This document shows positions 10,282 through 21,430 of a DNA stretch of 64,000 nt, in pieces. The stretch is taken from assembly GCA_001692895.1 (NCBI GenBank), contig KV748261.1:310001-374000 (forward strand), given 5' to 3'. This DNA comes from Cenococcum geophilum 1.58. Taxonomy: Eukaryota > Ascomycota > Dothideomycetes > Gloniales > Gloniaceae. A model generated the notes under the pieces. That model had not been told where the DNA came from. It worked only from the letters and a program-made list of their open reading frames with translations, and did no database searches. The position numbers and the translations under genes were made by a program. Every line of letters starts with the position of its first letter. The first letter of the stretch is position 1.

Positions 10282-13200
10282 TTACCCCCCCCTCCAAAAA
10301 AGCCTGCCCTTAGGCTTTGTCGCTAAAAGTCTTAGTAAGAGAATCTGACTAATTAGACAACTTTAACCGCTGGTTAAAGTTCCTAGATATTTTAACACCT
10401 TACGTAACTAAGAAATTTCTAGGGCGTTTTTATCCTTATATTCTTCTAGTAGCTTATTATCTTTATTATGCTAGCATTCTATCTACTTATCTAGGTACTT
10501 TAGCGGTCTGGGTTTATTAGGGTAACGGCTATAGAACTTTTAGAGCTTATAGGGACTACCTATAAAGTTCTATATAGGGTACTAAGTAGGGTCTAGGTTA
10601 TATCCTTTCTAACTAATATAATACTTTAATATTCCCTTTATAAGTTTATAGGCTAGCATTTCTTTAATTTCCTATTTATTATCGCCATTAACTTAAATTA
10701 GTAAGGGAGGTTCATTCTTTTATCTAGGTAGTAGGTTATTTATAGCTTTCCGTAGCTTATCCAGTAAGAAAATAGGGTAAACTTTAATTAAGTCTGGGAG
10801 CTTAACCTTATACGAGTTACCTACTTTATTAAAAATCTTATATGGTCCTACTATTTTATAGTCTAGCTTATAGCTAGGCCGTTCTATCTTCTAGTTCTTT
10901 ATTATAACCTAGACCATATCGCCTACAGTAAAGTTAGGCTCGCGCCTATGCTTATTTACCTACAATTTTATTAATTTCTAGGCCTTTTTTAGGTTTATAN
11001 GGNCTACTTTCTANGCTTCTTCTAAGCGCTTAGCGTACTNCTAGGCTTCCTTATAAGATAGTTTTTCGNNTANAGTNTAGGGCCCTTCTAGTCTTTCCCA
11101 GTTAAAGCTTATATAGGGTAGGTAACCTATTTCTAGTTAAATAGGGGCAAATCCGGTAGAGTTGTAGGGTAGGGTTACTTGGGCGTAGTTTATTAAGGGT
11201 AATAGTTTAGCCTAGTTATCCTAAAAGTAGTTAATAAAAGGCCGGAGTCTCTAGTCTAAGTATTAATTTATAATCTCCGTTTAACCGTCTATCTAGGGGT
11301 AATATGCCGTAAAAAGCTTTAGCTTAATGCCTAAGATTTAGGTAAACTTGTTCCAAAAGGCTAATATAAACTGTGGCCTATAGTTAGATATAATAGTGTC
11401 TAGTAGTCCGTAAATTCGGTAGATATAGTAGATATACAGTTAGGCTGCCTCTTTAGTATTAATATTTTTATAATAGGGAATTAAGAATAGGCGCTTGCCG
11501 AAGCGGTTAACTAGGATTATAACTATATTATATCTATTACGGTCTAGAGGTAGCTTATAAAAGTCTATAAAGACATATTACTAAGGGCGGTTAGGTATTA
11601 GGAGGGATTTTAATAATCCTAGGGTCTTATCTTATAGAATTATAGACCTATAGTAGTTATTGCAGTTCCGTATATAGCGGTTAATATCTATAATTATTCC
11701 GGGCTAGTAGTAGCGGTTGCTAATAATCCTACGGGTCTTATTTTTTCTGGGGTAGGCCGTAGAGACCTGGGTATATGCTTCAATAATAAGCCGAGTCCGT
11801 AAGTTCTATTCCTCTGCTACCACTAGCTATTTACGGTACTTAAGTAGTCCACTTTTAAGGGACTATAGGCTAAAAACATTCTTTGCCTTTTCGCGGTACT
11901 CCTATAGAGAAGGGGCCGTATAGTTTACCTATAGTAGTTTATTAATAAGGTCCAGTTCTATAGAGTTAATAGGGTATATCTCGGCATCTAAAGAGTCTAT
12001 ATTTAGTTCTGCCTATATTTAGGAGTTAAGGTGCTCTAGTTATAGTAGCGCTTAAGTCTATAATAAGATCTTTACGGCTGTCTAGTTATTTATGTCCTGT
12101 TTACGCCTTATAAGAGCGTCTACACGGTTAGTGGCGCCTGGCCTATATATAATTAGGAAGTTAAATTAAGATAGGGTATCCGCCTAGCGCGCCTATTAGG
12201 CTATAAGGGCCTTTATTATTATAAAATATTCTAAAGCCTTATAATCGGAAACTACCTAGATAGACTTAGGGGTGCCTTTTAGTTGGGCTCGCCAGTGCTA
12301 AAAGCTAGAGATAATAGCTAGCATTTCTTTATCGTGAATTAGGTAGTTTAGCTTAGCATCTACTATAGTCTTCGAATAGTAAGTAATAGGGTGCTATTTT
12401 CCATTTATTTACTTTTGGGAGTAAACGCTAGCTATAACACTATCTAAGGCATCGGTTTCTAGTATTAAGGGCCATTCTAGGTTAAAGTGGGCGAGTAAGG
12501 GAGTAGAGACCAGTCGTTTCTTAAGCTCGTTAAAGGCCTGCCTATATACGGTATTAAAGTAAAAGGGCCGGTCCTTATAGGTAAGTAGGCTTAGTGGCCA
12601 GGTAATTCTGCTATAGTTCTTAATAAAGCGTTAGTAGAAGTTATAGAACCCTAAGAATAACTATACCCCCTTTACGGTCCTTGGGGGTACCTATTAGTTA
12701 ATTACAGCCGTCTTTTCTAGGTCTGCCTTAATTCCGTTTATACTGATAATAAACCCTAAATACTTTATACGCTTAATACTAAATTCTAACTTTTTAATAT
12801 TGGCTTAGAGGCTAGCTTCCTAAAGCCGTTATAGGACTTTATAGACATGCTCTTTATATTCTAGTTTGTTTTTAGAGTAGATTATAATATTATCTAGGTA
12901 TACTATATAGAAGTTATTAAGGTAGTTAAATAGTACGTTATTTATATATTGTTAGTATATAGCCGGTCCGTTAATTAGTCTAAAAGGTAGTACTTTATAT
13001 TTATACGTTCCGTAACGAGTCCGAAATATAGTAAGGTTTTCTAATTTAAGGTTTATCCTAATTTAGTAAAAAGCCTAGCGGATATTAAGCTTTGTAAAGA
13101 TCTTAGCTCTACTTATTTGGGCTAAAGTCTCATTAAGTAAAGGTAGTGGGTAGCGGTCTTTAAGGGTTAAATTATTAAGCTTACGGTAGTTAATACAGAA

Positions 13201-13327
13201 ACAAAGTCCTCTATTTAGCTTTTTAGCAAAGAGAATAGGTAAGTTAAAAGGGGCTTAACTAGGCTTAATAAAGCCCTTATCCAGGTTATTAATAAGATAC
13301 TGCTTTATGGCCTATAATTTATATAAG

Positions 13328-13447
13328 GTGATAAGCTCCGCACCACTCAGCCACACAAACCCACAAAAGGTAAGCAAGTGACTGGCTTGATGCCAGGCAC
13401 GGCTGTGCGGAACAATATATATAGGCGAGGTGACTTCGTTACCTGAC
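13328..13447. other. Short GC-balanced patch inside Gypsy 1
   Basis: About 100 bp here keep CpA-containing words and stand out from the TpA-rich DNA around them. The patch starts ctccgcacc and has gtgcggaa near its right side, a 7-bp inverted match. It may be a small insertion or a local RIP escape; I cannot tell which. Confidence 0.3.
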
Positions 13448-15063
13448 ACTATAATTTAGCAGTCGATTACTATTGGAGGGGGCTATAGCTAAGGGTAACC
13501 ACCTTATCCGGCTTAATTTCGATCTTATAGTCGTACGGTTAGTGAGATGGGAGTATATTAGATACTGCTTTAGAGAAAGTATCTTTAAATTTCTAGTATT
13601 AATGGGGCAGTTTCTGTTCTACTAGCTCCTTATCTATAAGCTCGCCTTTCTCTTAGGCTAGGGCTTCTTTCTCTTTAATTATTTAATTAATTTTATATAA
13701 GCTAGTTATAAAGGCAACAGTATTAGGCTAAACTAGGTTTTGGTAGAATCCTATAGCGCCAATATAGCAGATATCGACTAGCGGGAGGTCTGTGGGTTTT
13801 TTTATGGATATTTATTAGGCCGTATTTTACGGTATAGGGTTTATAGTCTTCCTTAGCTTACGTTCCATTTTCCGCAAGTTATCCTTCCGGTTTATTAGTT
13901 TAGTATATTATTTAATGTCCCTAGCCTTTCTTTATGGCTGCGTAGGGCCTAAGTTCTCTATTGGGGACTTAGCTAGGCCACTACTAACTTTCTAAGTCTT
14001 TAGTGTGGGTGGTGTAATATAGGCAGTCTAGGGGCGTTATAGTATACGGATCCGTTACGGATTAAGCTATATATCCTTCTTAAAAGCCTGGTCCCTACGC
14101 GTTGCATTAGCCTAGTAAATAGTGTTTATCTACGGCCGTATAAGGTTTTCCATTATAATACTAATCTCTTTTATAAAGGAAGGCGTTAGGGGCATAGTTT
14201 TAGGCTAGATAAGCTGCCTGTTCCGTATATTGAGCTATAAGCCTAAATAGGCTAGCTATTTTCTCCTTAAGATTATATTATAGCTTTTAAGGTCCGTAAT
14301 AAGGAAGGGGACGTTATACTACCTTCGTCCGTTAACGCGGAGGTAGATCTATAAGATAGTTATAATAGGTAGTCCTATTTGTCTGTTATAACCGCGAATA
14401 GGGACTAGTTTAGGCAGTTCTTTAAGGGGTATATTTAAAAAGTTAGCCAGTTTTGCAGCGCACTTTATATTAATTAAGGTAAAGGTATTTACTCCTAAGT
14501 TAGCTAAAGCAGAGGTTAAAACTTAATATCTATTATAAAATAAAGTATAAGGGATAATGTAGCTTCTTCTACTAACTAGCTAACCTAGATTAATATATAA
14601 TATATCGATCCCTTTTAACCCTAGAGAGAAGTCTTCCTTTAGGGTTCCTCTTTTTCTAGCTTTATACTATTCTCCTAAATTAATAGGACCTTGTTTATCT
14701 TTACCTTTATTAGGCAGTTCCTTATAGGGTAGCCTATTTAACTATATAAGAAGTAAGCTCCTTAATTACTAAGGGCCTATATATAGGGGTCGCTGTATAT
14801 AGGCTAGGTATACACTAGGCCCGTAATAGGGGTAGCTATATAGCTAGCTATTAGGTTAACTATAGGAGTTACTAATTATACTAGGGCACTATGGGCCGTA
14901 CTTATAGTACTTACGGCCTAGTTTATAAGGTTTCTAGTTTTTAGCCAGTTAGCGCGTGCCTTAATTTAATAAAGGCCTTGGTTAATAGCTAGGCAATAGT
15001 CTATAACGTTAGGAAAACGGGAAGTGGCGCAGGAAATTTGGTTTCGCTAAAAGTGTTTTTAGG

Positions 15064-15222
15064 GCCCGGGGCTAGCTTTCCGCCATATTAGCNAACCCCC
15101 CCTNGCCCGGGGCCAGCTTTTAGCCATATTAGCTGACCCCCCCTAGCCTAGGGCTAGCTTTTAGCTATATTAGCTAACCCCCCCTAGCCTAGGGCTAGCT
15201 TTTAGCCATATTAGCTAAGCCN
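15064..15222 (+). repeat. 41-bp tandem repeat, about 4 copies
   Basis: Units begin at 15064, 15105, 15146 and 15187, each gcc(c/t)(g/a)gggc followed by agcttttagccatattagct and a C-run. The first copies keep cccgggg, the later ones have ctaggg. Several N calls fall here. Confidence 0.85.
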
Positions 15223-15325
15223 TANAGCTATACNCTAGCACTATACTAGCTTATAGCTATAAAATAAATATTNTTACTATTATTGTATTTATTGCTATTA
15301 GGGTATTAAAATCCTAAAGGCCTCC

Positions 15326-15390
15326 GGGCAGGCTCCTAGCAGGCTTCCTAGTAGGCTCCTAGTAGGCTTCCTAGCAGGCTCCTAGCAGGA
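15326..15390 (+). repeat. 11-bp minisatellite (caggctcctag-like)
   Basis: About six copies of an 11-bp unit alternating aggctcctag and aggcttcctag, directly after the 41-bp array. Confidence 0.75.
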
Positions 15391-15548
15391 CTTTGATTTT
15401 CCTTATCTAAATCGTCCGAAGTACCATCGGGTCCCCGCTATATTCCCAACAGCCTCTACACGTGCCTTTACATACCCCTTATACACCTAAATGCCACCTT
15501 TACCCTTCCTTCCTTACATCCTCCTTACTTAGGGAGGTACCAGAATGG

Positions 15549-15650
15549 TAGCTAGAGGACTGTGACCAGAACTAGACGTCGCCAGAACCAGACGACCGTC
15601 GCCAGAACTAGACGACCGTCGCCAGAACCAGACGACCGCCGCCAGAGCCA
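15549..15650 (+). repeat. About 20-bp minisatellite (gccagaaccagacgaccgtc)
   Basis: Four adjoining copies with small changes lie inside the TIR element. A second block of related words (cgactaccgttcaaacg, ccagcgaac) follows near 15787-15815. Confidence 0.7.
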
Positions 15651-15986
15651 GACGATAATCGTTTAAACGACCAGCCAGCAAACACCACAATCAATTCAAT
15701 CGATCGATCGAATCAAACTAGAGCCTCGATATTATCCCATTACCAAATCAAATCGAATCAAGGCCTCTTAGGGAGGCACCCCAGACGACTACCGTTCAAA
15801 CGTACAGCCAGCGAACGCCCAGAGAGAACGATTCAAATCAATATAATTAATCGCAATCAAATCAAGCAGAGCCTTCGATCGGGCCGATCTCTCCCCCAAA
15901 TTACAGATACAGACAGGTAGGCATAGACAAATAGGCACGACCGGTAGGCACAGATAGGTAGGCACGAATAAGTAGGACGGTTAGAC

Positions 15987-16141
15987 GGTAGGATAGGTAG
16001 AATAGGTAGGACAGGTAGGATAGGTAGGACAGATAGGATAGGTAGGATAGGTAAGATAGGTAGGACAGGTAGGACAGGTAGGATAGGTAGAATAGGTAGG
16101 ATAGGTAGGATAGGTAGAACAGGTAGGATAGGTAGGATAGG
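15987..16141 (+). repeat. 9-bp microsatellite (ggtaggata)n, about 17 copies
   Basis: Almost uninterrupted ggtaggata units with ggtaggaca and ggtagaata variants. Because the unit is three codons long it yields long artificial Leu-Pro-Ile or Tyr-Pro-Thr frames on the minus strand, which are not genes. Confidence 0.9.
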
Positions 16142-17474
16142 CACTAGGCCTAGTTAGGAAATCAGTACATAGCCGGCGGATTATCGGGAACGCCGCCAAT
16201 TAACGATTTAGAGACTCTGCGAGAGATATCCCTTATAGCTACTATTAATTTTAAATTTTGAATTTTTGAATTTTAAATTTTGAATTTTATTATAATTATA
16301 CATATTGCAGCTATAGGAAATATTATATAAAATATATAAAATGTATAAAATATATAAAACGTATAAAACGTATAAAATGTACTAATGTTGCTAATATGGC
16401 CCTAGGCTAGCCCTGGGCTAGTGTAAATAAGTGTATATAAGTAGATTAGCGGATTTAGCTAAAATGACCCCGGGCCAGCCCCGGGCTAGCCCCTAGCTAA
16501 CCCCTACTACCCTCCCGTTTTCCTAACGAAGTTCCTTTAACGTCTATACTATAGTATAAGCTAGTAATACGGCCCGCTATAGGTCTAGGGTAAGCTTATT
16601 AAAGAGGTCTAGTAGTAGGTCTTCTTAGGGGATCTAGGCCTATTCTACTAGGTATAGAAAGCGGGTTTAGAAGGCTAAAAAGGTCTCCGTTATTTTTATA
16701 TTTAGGCTTTTATAGCTAAGGCGGGCGTTCTATACTTTAAAAGGGTCTTTATAAATAAAAAATAAGTTTTTAATTATTTCTTCTTTAGAGATAAAGGGGT
16801 TTATTAAGTCTTTAGTGTATTACGGGCGTAAATGCGTCTAAGTATCTCTGCTAGTGCGGCCGAAAACATAGGCCATTCTAGCTTAGGCGTTAGGGAAGTG
16901 GTTTATATTAACTTTAAGCTTATCCTATAATTAAAGCTTCTAATTATTAAATATAGAGTTAGTTCCGTTTATAAGTAGCGGGGGATCCGCAACCTTTACC
17001 GACCGCTTTAGTGCTGTATAGGCCTTAATAGATTTACTAAGGCGCTAAGATAGGGCCTAAAGGACTATAGCAAGTCTTTAGTTATCTAATAATGACTTAT
17101 TATTAGATATAGGGGTATCTCTAGCTTTAAGTAGCTCTCGTAGTTATTTAATTTCGGTATTAGTAGCCGTAAGCTCCGCCTAGGGGGTTAAAACGTTAAT
17201 TATTTCTTTGTCTGAAGTATTTAAGGGTCCTATAGCTGCTTTACCTACTACTATAGTTTGTGGCATAGTGGTAGGAGTATTAAGTAATTCCGGGTAATTT
17301 CTTTAGGGGTTCTAGTCTATATATGTTTTATAGGTCCTTTTCTTAGGGTTCTATTCTTTTCTTTTAGGTCCTATCCTTGTAGTTTTAGTAATGTCCTTAG
17401 GGTTCTATTCTGTGTTCTTGTAGATATATTTAAGTTCCTTCTTAGGAAGAAAGAGTAGAGTAAGCTTTAGATAA

Positions 17475-17719
17475 TGTTAGTGACTTAGTTAATTAAGACA
17501 TAAGCATGGTAAAAGGGTCGCGTAAGCCTATATAATTGGATTGTCTATAAACAAGAATCTAAAGCTAGGGAAAGGAAAGGAGAAGAAGAGTAGCGCCGTT
17601 TGGTGTTTTATAAGATCTTCGCGTCACGTGATCGCAATATGCGGCAATCTGTGGCAACTTGCCGGTGCGAAGTTCTGCCAAGTTCTGCCAGTTCTGCCAG
17701 TTCTGCTAGTGCCGTAATA
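17475..17719 (-). repeat. Gypsy 1 5' LTR (245 bp)
   Basis: Same length and order of words as 10037-10281; followed by GATAG. Confidence 0.9.
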
Positions 17720-19140
17720 GATAGCTAAGGTAGGCTCCCGTTATCGCGTCTATATTCTAGCATCTAGCCCGTCTAATTTAGGTCTCCTTAATACTACTAA
17801 GCTCGGCATACCAGACGCTCTACTTATAGGCGCTATAGGTCTTCTCTTTTAAGTAAATTCCTACCCCTTAAAACATCTTTTTATTCTATTTAAACTACGT
17901 ATAATAGCTTAGCGGCTATTATAGTACTTTAATACTGCTAGGGAAGACGTATAGGTTATAGTAGTCCTCTAGTTACTAAAAGGATGGGAAGCTCTTAGCG
18001 CTATCTTTACCCTAGCGGTTAAAGAAGTAGAAGGCTATTATAGAGAGAGGGTAGAGGATAGGGTTAGCGTTCCGTATATAGCCTATATACTTAACCTTAC
18101 CGTGCTAATTCTACTTCCCTTATATTATTAATATAATTATATACGGCGCTAATATATCTAGTTTAGGCCCTTTATTCTCTAGTTTAATAAGGACAATGTT
18201 AGCAAGCTAAACGTCTTATTTACTTTTACCCTGGGTAACGGTAGTATAGCCTAAGGGACGGGTTAGAAAACGGCAGCTGTACGGACTAAATAGGGTATAT
18301 AGTAGTAGTAATATACAAACCTAATAAATGCTTAGTTATAGTTTAAAGGTAAGACTTAACTAAACCCGGTATCTTAGAGCCCGTCTCCCAGTACTAAGTA
18401 ATCGCCTTTTTAAGCCCTTTAACGTCGTAGCCGCCAGTAATTATAAATAGGCCTCGATTAATAAAGTTAACGCATTGAATACGGTCCTTATCACGGCGGA
18501 CGCTCTCTAGTACTGCCGAGAGCTTCGCCCCCCGCAGCGGCTGCGAGGCCTTGCCTTCCGACTACCACGCGTAAAGCTTAGTAATAGCGGAGGCGTAGCT
18601 ATTCACAACTGAGTATCGGACTGTCTCGTTGAATAGGGCGTCTAGGGCCTCCTCGTCCCATATCTCCTCCTCCTTTATAGCTTCCTCCTCTACGGCTGCG
18701 GCTGCCCCTGCGGCTGCGGCTGCCCCTACGGCTGCCTTCCCCCCTAGCTGCCCTCCTGCCCGCTCGGCCGTCTTCTGCCTCTTCTTCGCCCACTCACCAT
18801 ATTTCCACATCTCTTTCCGTTTTAACTTCCGTTTTTGATAGCCAGCGGCCCGCGATTTTCGGTTAATGACTTGCTGCTCTAAAAATAGGCAAAGCTTATC
18901 TTCTGTTACCTAGGCGCCGTCCGTATTACCTTCCAGTCTCGCGCACCAGTCTTCCCACTCTTTCTGCTTCGGCTCGTACGCCCTTGTAGTATTCTTTGAG
19001 CGCTGGGCCTTATGAATATCCTGTAGCCGTGCTGTCTGGGCCTTGAATTCGCTCTCGAGGCTATAGGGGGAGGAGGCTGGGGGGGCTTCCGTCGACCGTA
19101 AAGTGGACCGTAGGGTAAGAAGATTCTTAAAAGACTCCAT
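17720..19140 (-). pseudogene. Crypton tyrosine recombinase, N-terminal half
   Basis: The frame opens with ATG at 19140 and reads KNTTRAYEPKQKEWEDWC, the N-terminal core-binding region of fungal Crypton recombinases. An in-frame TAG at 18910-18912 falls where TGG is expected, and the frame then continues as VTEDKLCLFLEQQV and an alanine/glutamate-rich linker (about 18650-18780), NSYASAITKLYAW, LRGAKLSAVLES, and further RIP-damaged blocks including a KLNQHGKV-like segment. It ends with IRRAR and NIDAITGAYL right at the Gypsy junction. By family knowledge the tyrosine in this last motif is the catalytic residue. The enzyme would cut and rejoin DNA for element excision and insertion. It is broken. 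Confidence 0.75.
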
Positions 19141-19715
19141 ATCCGCAAGAGGTAAGGGGGGAGACGCGTGAGCGCGGCACGGGTAAATAGAGCTACCGAA
19201 CGCGTAAATATCGAAGGAGAAGGAGGAGAAGAGGGCTCTGTATTATAGAATTAGAATTACAGTAGGCCATTCTATATAAAATCAGAAGCCCCGCGCAAGC
19301 TAGGAGCCAGCGCGGGCACGAGAAAAGGAAGGGTTGGAAAATGGGATTGTCGAGGCGACGATGAGGTCGAAGGCGCGCGACGAGGACCTCCATACTAACC
19401 CAGTACTAACCTAGGCCTCAAAAACGCGTCCGAAAAGTAGGGGCCACCCCCCAGGGGGAGGAGGTGATATTTGGACGATATGTCGAGGACCTGGGGGGCT
19501 CATGCGTAACCCGAGGTTATGCCAAGCTTAACCCGGACCTCCGATACATCTAGATTATCTAGTTAGTTCGCTTACTAAATGACCTTCTTAACAGCGTATG
19601 GAATAAGAGTACTATCCGCAATAGAATATTAGATATAAGCGTAAAAAGAATTAAGCAGTATGCAATTTTATAAACCTAACTTCCTCCTATCTCCTATGTG
19701 GTTCCCCTAGCAAAT
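19141..19715. other. Crypton 5' leader and flank, no gene seen
   Basis: GC-balanced to about 19550 with C-rich and G-rich runs (ccacccccc, gggggaggagg near 19443-19470), then AT-rich. Small frames are present but carry no recognisable domain. Confidence 0.3.
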
Positions 19716-19722
19716 AAAAAAA
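19716..19722 (-). terminator. Pol III T-run terminator after tRNA-like gene
   Basis: Seven consecutive T on the minus strand, starting nine bases past the tRNA 3' end, which is the usual RNA polymerase III stop. Confidence 0.6.
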
Positions 19723-19730
19723 GAAGGCCA

Positions 19731-19815
19731 CGGCCGGTACAGGACTTGAACATGTAACCTTGCCCTTAAATATTAATATTAGGAGGGGCACGCGCTACCA
19801 TTGCGCCAACCCTAT
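19731..19815 (-). tRNA. tRNA-Arg(CCT)-like gene with 13-nt intron, possibly a pseudogene
   Basis: Read on the minus strand the cloverleaf parts are in place: D arm GCGC-loop-GCGC, anticodon stem TGCCC/GGGCA (five pairs), a 20-nt anticodon loop that equals a 7-nt loop CTCCTAA plus a 13-nt insertion after position 37 (the normal eukaryotic intron site), variable loop AGGTT, and T arm with TTCAAGT loop. The anticodon would be CCT, decoding AGG as arginine. A T7 run follows. The weak point is the acceptor stem: ATAGGGT against ACCGGCC pairs at only three of seven positions, and one T-stem pair is mismatched. That suggests decay, possibly including RIP, although the rest is well kept. Confidence 0.6.
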
Positions 19816-20900
19816 TTGATAATAAGCTATAGTATTGCAATGAACAACGTAACATACGGTCAGGTATCTAGAAAACTAATGATTTAACAATTAAAATAAC
19901 AAAATATATATACGGAGGTAGCGGTCAAAAGTTCCTGGTCCCCCCTGTTGTAGTGGCGTGCGCTAGCCTTTAGTGGCTTGGTGTGGCGTAAGCGATGCTT
20001 GGCGCGTACTGCGTATATAACTCTCCCCTTAATACTATTATTAACCTAAATTAGGTTAAACTTTGCAATAAATTCTTATTTATTGCTCCTTAGCTACTAC
20101 TTTACCTATAACTTAATTAGATCCTTAATAATATATAGGCCTTTTCTATAAGTTATAAATATATATCTAACTTAATTACTAGGTTAAATCTAATACTAGT
20201 AATAGTAATAGCCTTTATATCTAATATAACTACCTTAACTTCTACTATATCTAAGTTTAATAATACCACCTAAGCTATTATTACCTTCTTAGTTATAGTA
20301 AAGCCTACCTTTATAAAGTATCTAGAAGAAACTAGAAAGAGCTTTATAAAGTATATCCCCTTATAGGGGATAAAGCTTTAAAGCTCTATATAACCTTAAT
20401 TAGTAATAGTAAGTAAGAAAAGTAATTAATTAGTAATAGTAAGTAAGGGAGGTAATTAATTAGGAATAGTAAATAAGGAAGGTAATTAATTAAGCCTACT
20501 ATAAAGGCTATAGAAGTTAAAGAAGAGGAGGATAATAGTAGGTAAGGCTATATAGGTAGGAGAAATCTAAATTATAACTATACTAACCCTAATTAGATAA
20601 TTAGTCTATAGCTAGTAAAATATTAAAGAGCCTAGCTTTTAATAGATCTTAGTAAGTTTAAAGCTTTATATAATTTATAAATTTTAGTATTAGGGAATAT
20701 AATTAACTACCTCCTACCTAATTAGTTTCTACTACTTATAGACTATATCTATAATATAGAAAGGCCTTTAAATATACTTATAAATTATAGTATAACCTAG
20801 TTTAGATAGAATCTAATAGTATTATAGTAGTTTAGGGGGGGTAGTAAAATTTAATCTCTAGAGCCTTATAAAATCTTATTAGTGTGACGGCTAAACTACT
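19816..20900. other. RIP-bleached stretch of unknown origin
   Basis: Very AT-rich, TpA-dense DNA from about 20020, preceded by a GC-richer patch (19925-20020) containing ggtcaaaagttcctgg. No frame on either strand gave a family I recognise. It includes a 3 x 30-bp tandem repeat and a short hairpin (tatcccc/ggggata near 20353-20371). It is probably the remnant of a repeat, since RIP acts on duplicated DNA. Confidence 0.4.
20401..20490 (+). repeat. 30-bp tandem repeat, 3 copies
   Basis: Copies at 20401-20430, 20431-20460 and 20461-20490, each tag(t/g)aatagtaa(g/a)taag then (a/g)(g/a)aggtaattaat-like. The differences are transitions. Confidence 0.85.
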
Positions 20901-21430
20901 AGCTAAAAGGATAGTGTATAAAAAAGATTAAGATCGACTTTGTAGCTTGTGGTTTAATATATATATACCTAAATAAGCGCCCGCAGGTCACGTAACGTCA
21001 CAACCGTCACAGTTAGAAAACTAAGATTTTATATTTTTGTCCTTATTTATAGCTATTAACTACACTATACTTCCTAAATTAACTTATAGAAATAGCTAAA
21101 ATCTACTAAAAAGCTTTATTAAAAAGCTTTATATAGTCTTAAAGTTTAATATAATATTAAATCTATTTTAGAAAAAGGTAGAAATATTCCGGAACGAGCC
21201 GTGTACTGGTATTAGGCAGAATAATACCCTTTAGGGTAATAAGCACGGATATTTTAATGTATTTTTATCTTATTTTGGATACAAATCTACGCATTTTAAT
21301 TAGCGTAATTAATATGCGCTTTTAACCGGATACGCCAGGATAGTGTAGTAAGAAACCTAAAAATTTCCTAAAGCTAAGAAAAAAAAAAAAACTTTAGCCG
21401 AGCGCGGGGATTGTGAACGCAACCTTACTA
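20901..21430. other. AT-rich spacer before MITE cluster
   Basis: No gene seen. It contains a short palindrome ataccctttagggtaat near 21222-21239 and a run of about 13 A near 21380. The last bases, aaccttacTA, are the left side of the MITE target site. Confidence 0.35.

Larger units (their letters stand above)
15007..16528. mobile_element. Non-autonomous element with 16-bp TIRs nested in Gypsy 1 (1522 bp)
   Basis: The ends are a perfect 16-bp inverted repeat: CGTTAGGAAAACGGGA at 15007-15022 and its complement at 16513-16528. Inside, the sequence is unlike the RIP-bleached Gypsy around it: GC-rich 41-bp tandem repeats near the left end, inverted versions of the same words (gctaatatggc, gctagccc, cccggg) near the right end, short minisatellites and a 9-bp microsatellite. 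No coding frame is visible, so it would be mobilised in trans if at all. I found no convincing target duplication beyond one or two bases, so the superfamily stays open. Confidence 0.65.
10037..17719 (-). mobile_element. Gypsy 1: chromodomain Ty3/Gypsy retrotransposon fossil
   Basis: A 7.68-kb LTR element on the minus strand with two 245-bp LTRs (10037-10281 and 17475-17719) and a perfect 5-bp target duplication. A purine-rich tract abuts the left LTR (about 10282-10303 read on the minus strand), which makes that the 3' LTR. Parts in order on the minus strand: a gag region starting near 17266, then pol with reverse transcriptase (recognisable near 13.3-12.7 kb), RNase H, integrase and a C-terminal chromodomain (about 10.7-10.5 kb). 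It belongs to the chromovirus branch. It is broken throughout by RIP, with dozens of breaks, and is an old, immobile copy. A TIR element (15007-16528) is nested between gag and pol. It sits in the Crypton. Confidence 0.9.
8830..19140 (-). mobile_element. Crypton (tyrosine-recombinase DNA element), split by a Gypsy fossil
   Basis: The coding span of a fungal Crypton, an element that moves by a tyrosine recombinase and lacks inverted repeats. The recombinase gene reads from 19140 down to 17720 and resumes from 10036 to 8830; removing 10037-17719 and one copy of the 5-bp duplication restores a continuous frame. The first 580 coding bases are almost free of RIP while the rest is heavily affected. 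I cannot define the outer ends, because Cryptons carry only very short terminal direct repeats. They should lie between about 8300 and 8830 on one side and 19141 and 19700 on the other. Confidence 0.75.

Noticed and set aside
15857-16199. Open frames of repeated Leu-Pro-Ile and Tyr-Pro-Thr on the minus strand
   Set aside because: They are produced by the 9-bp microsatellite at 15987-16141; an unbroken frame is expected in all phases.
18599-18838. Alternative frames (Arg/Gly-rich on minus, Ala/Ser-rich on plus)
   Set aside because: Shadows of the alanine/glutamate linker of the Crypton recombinase.
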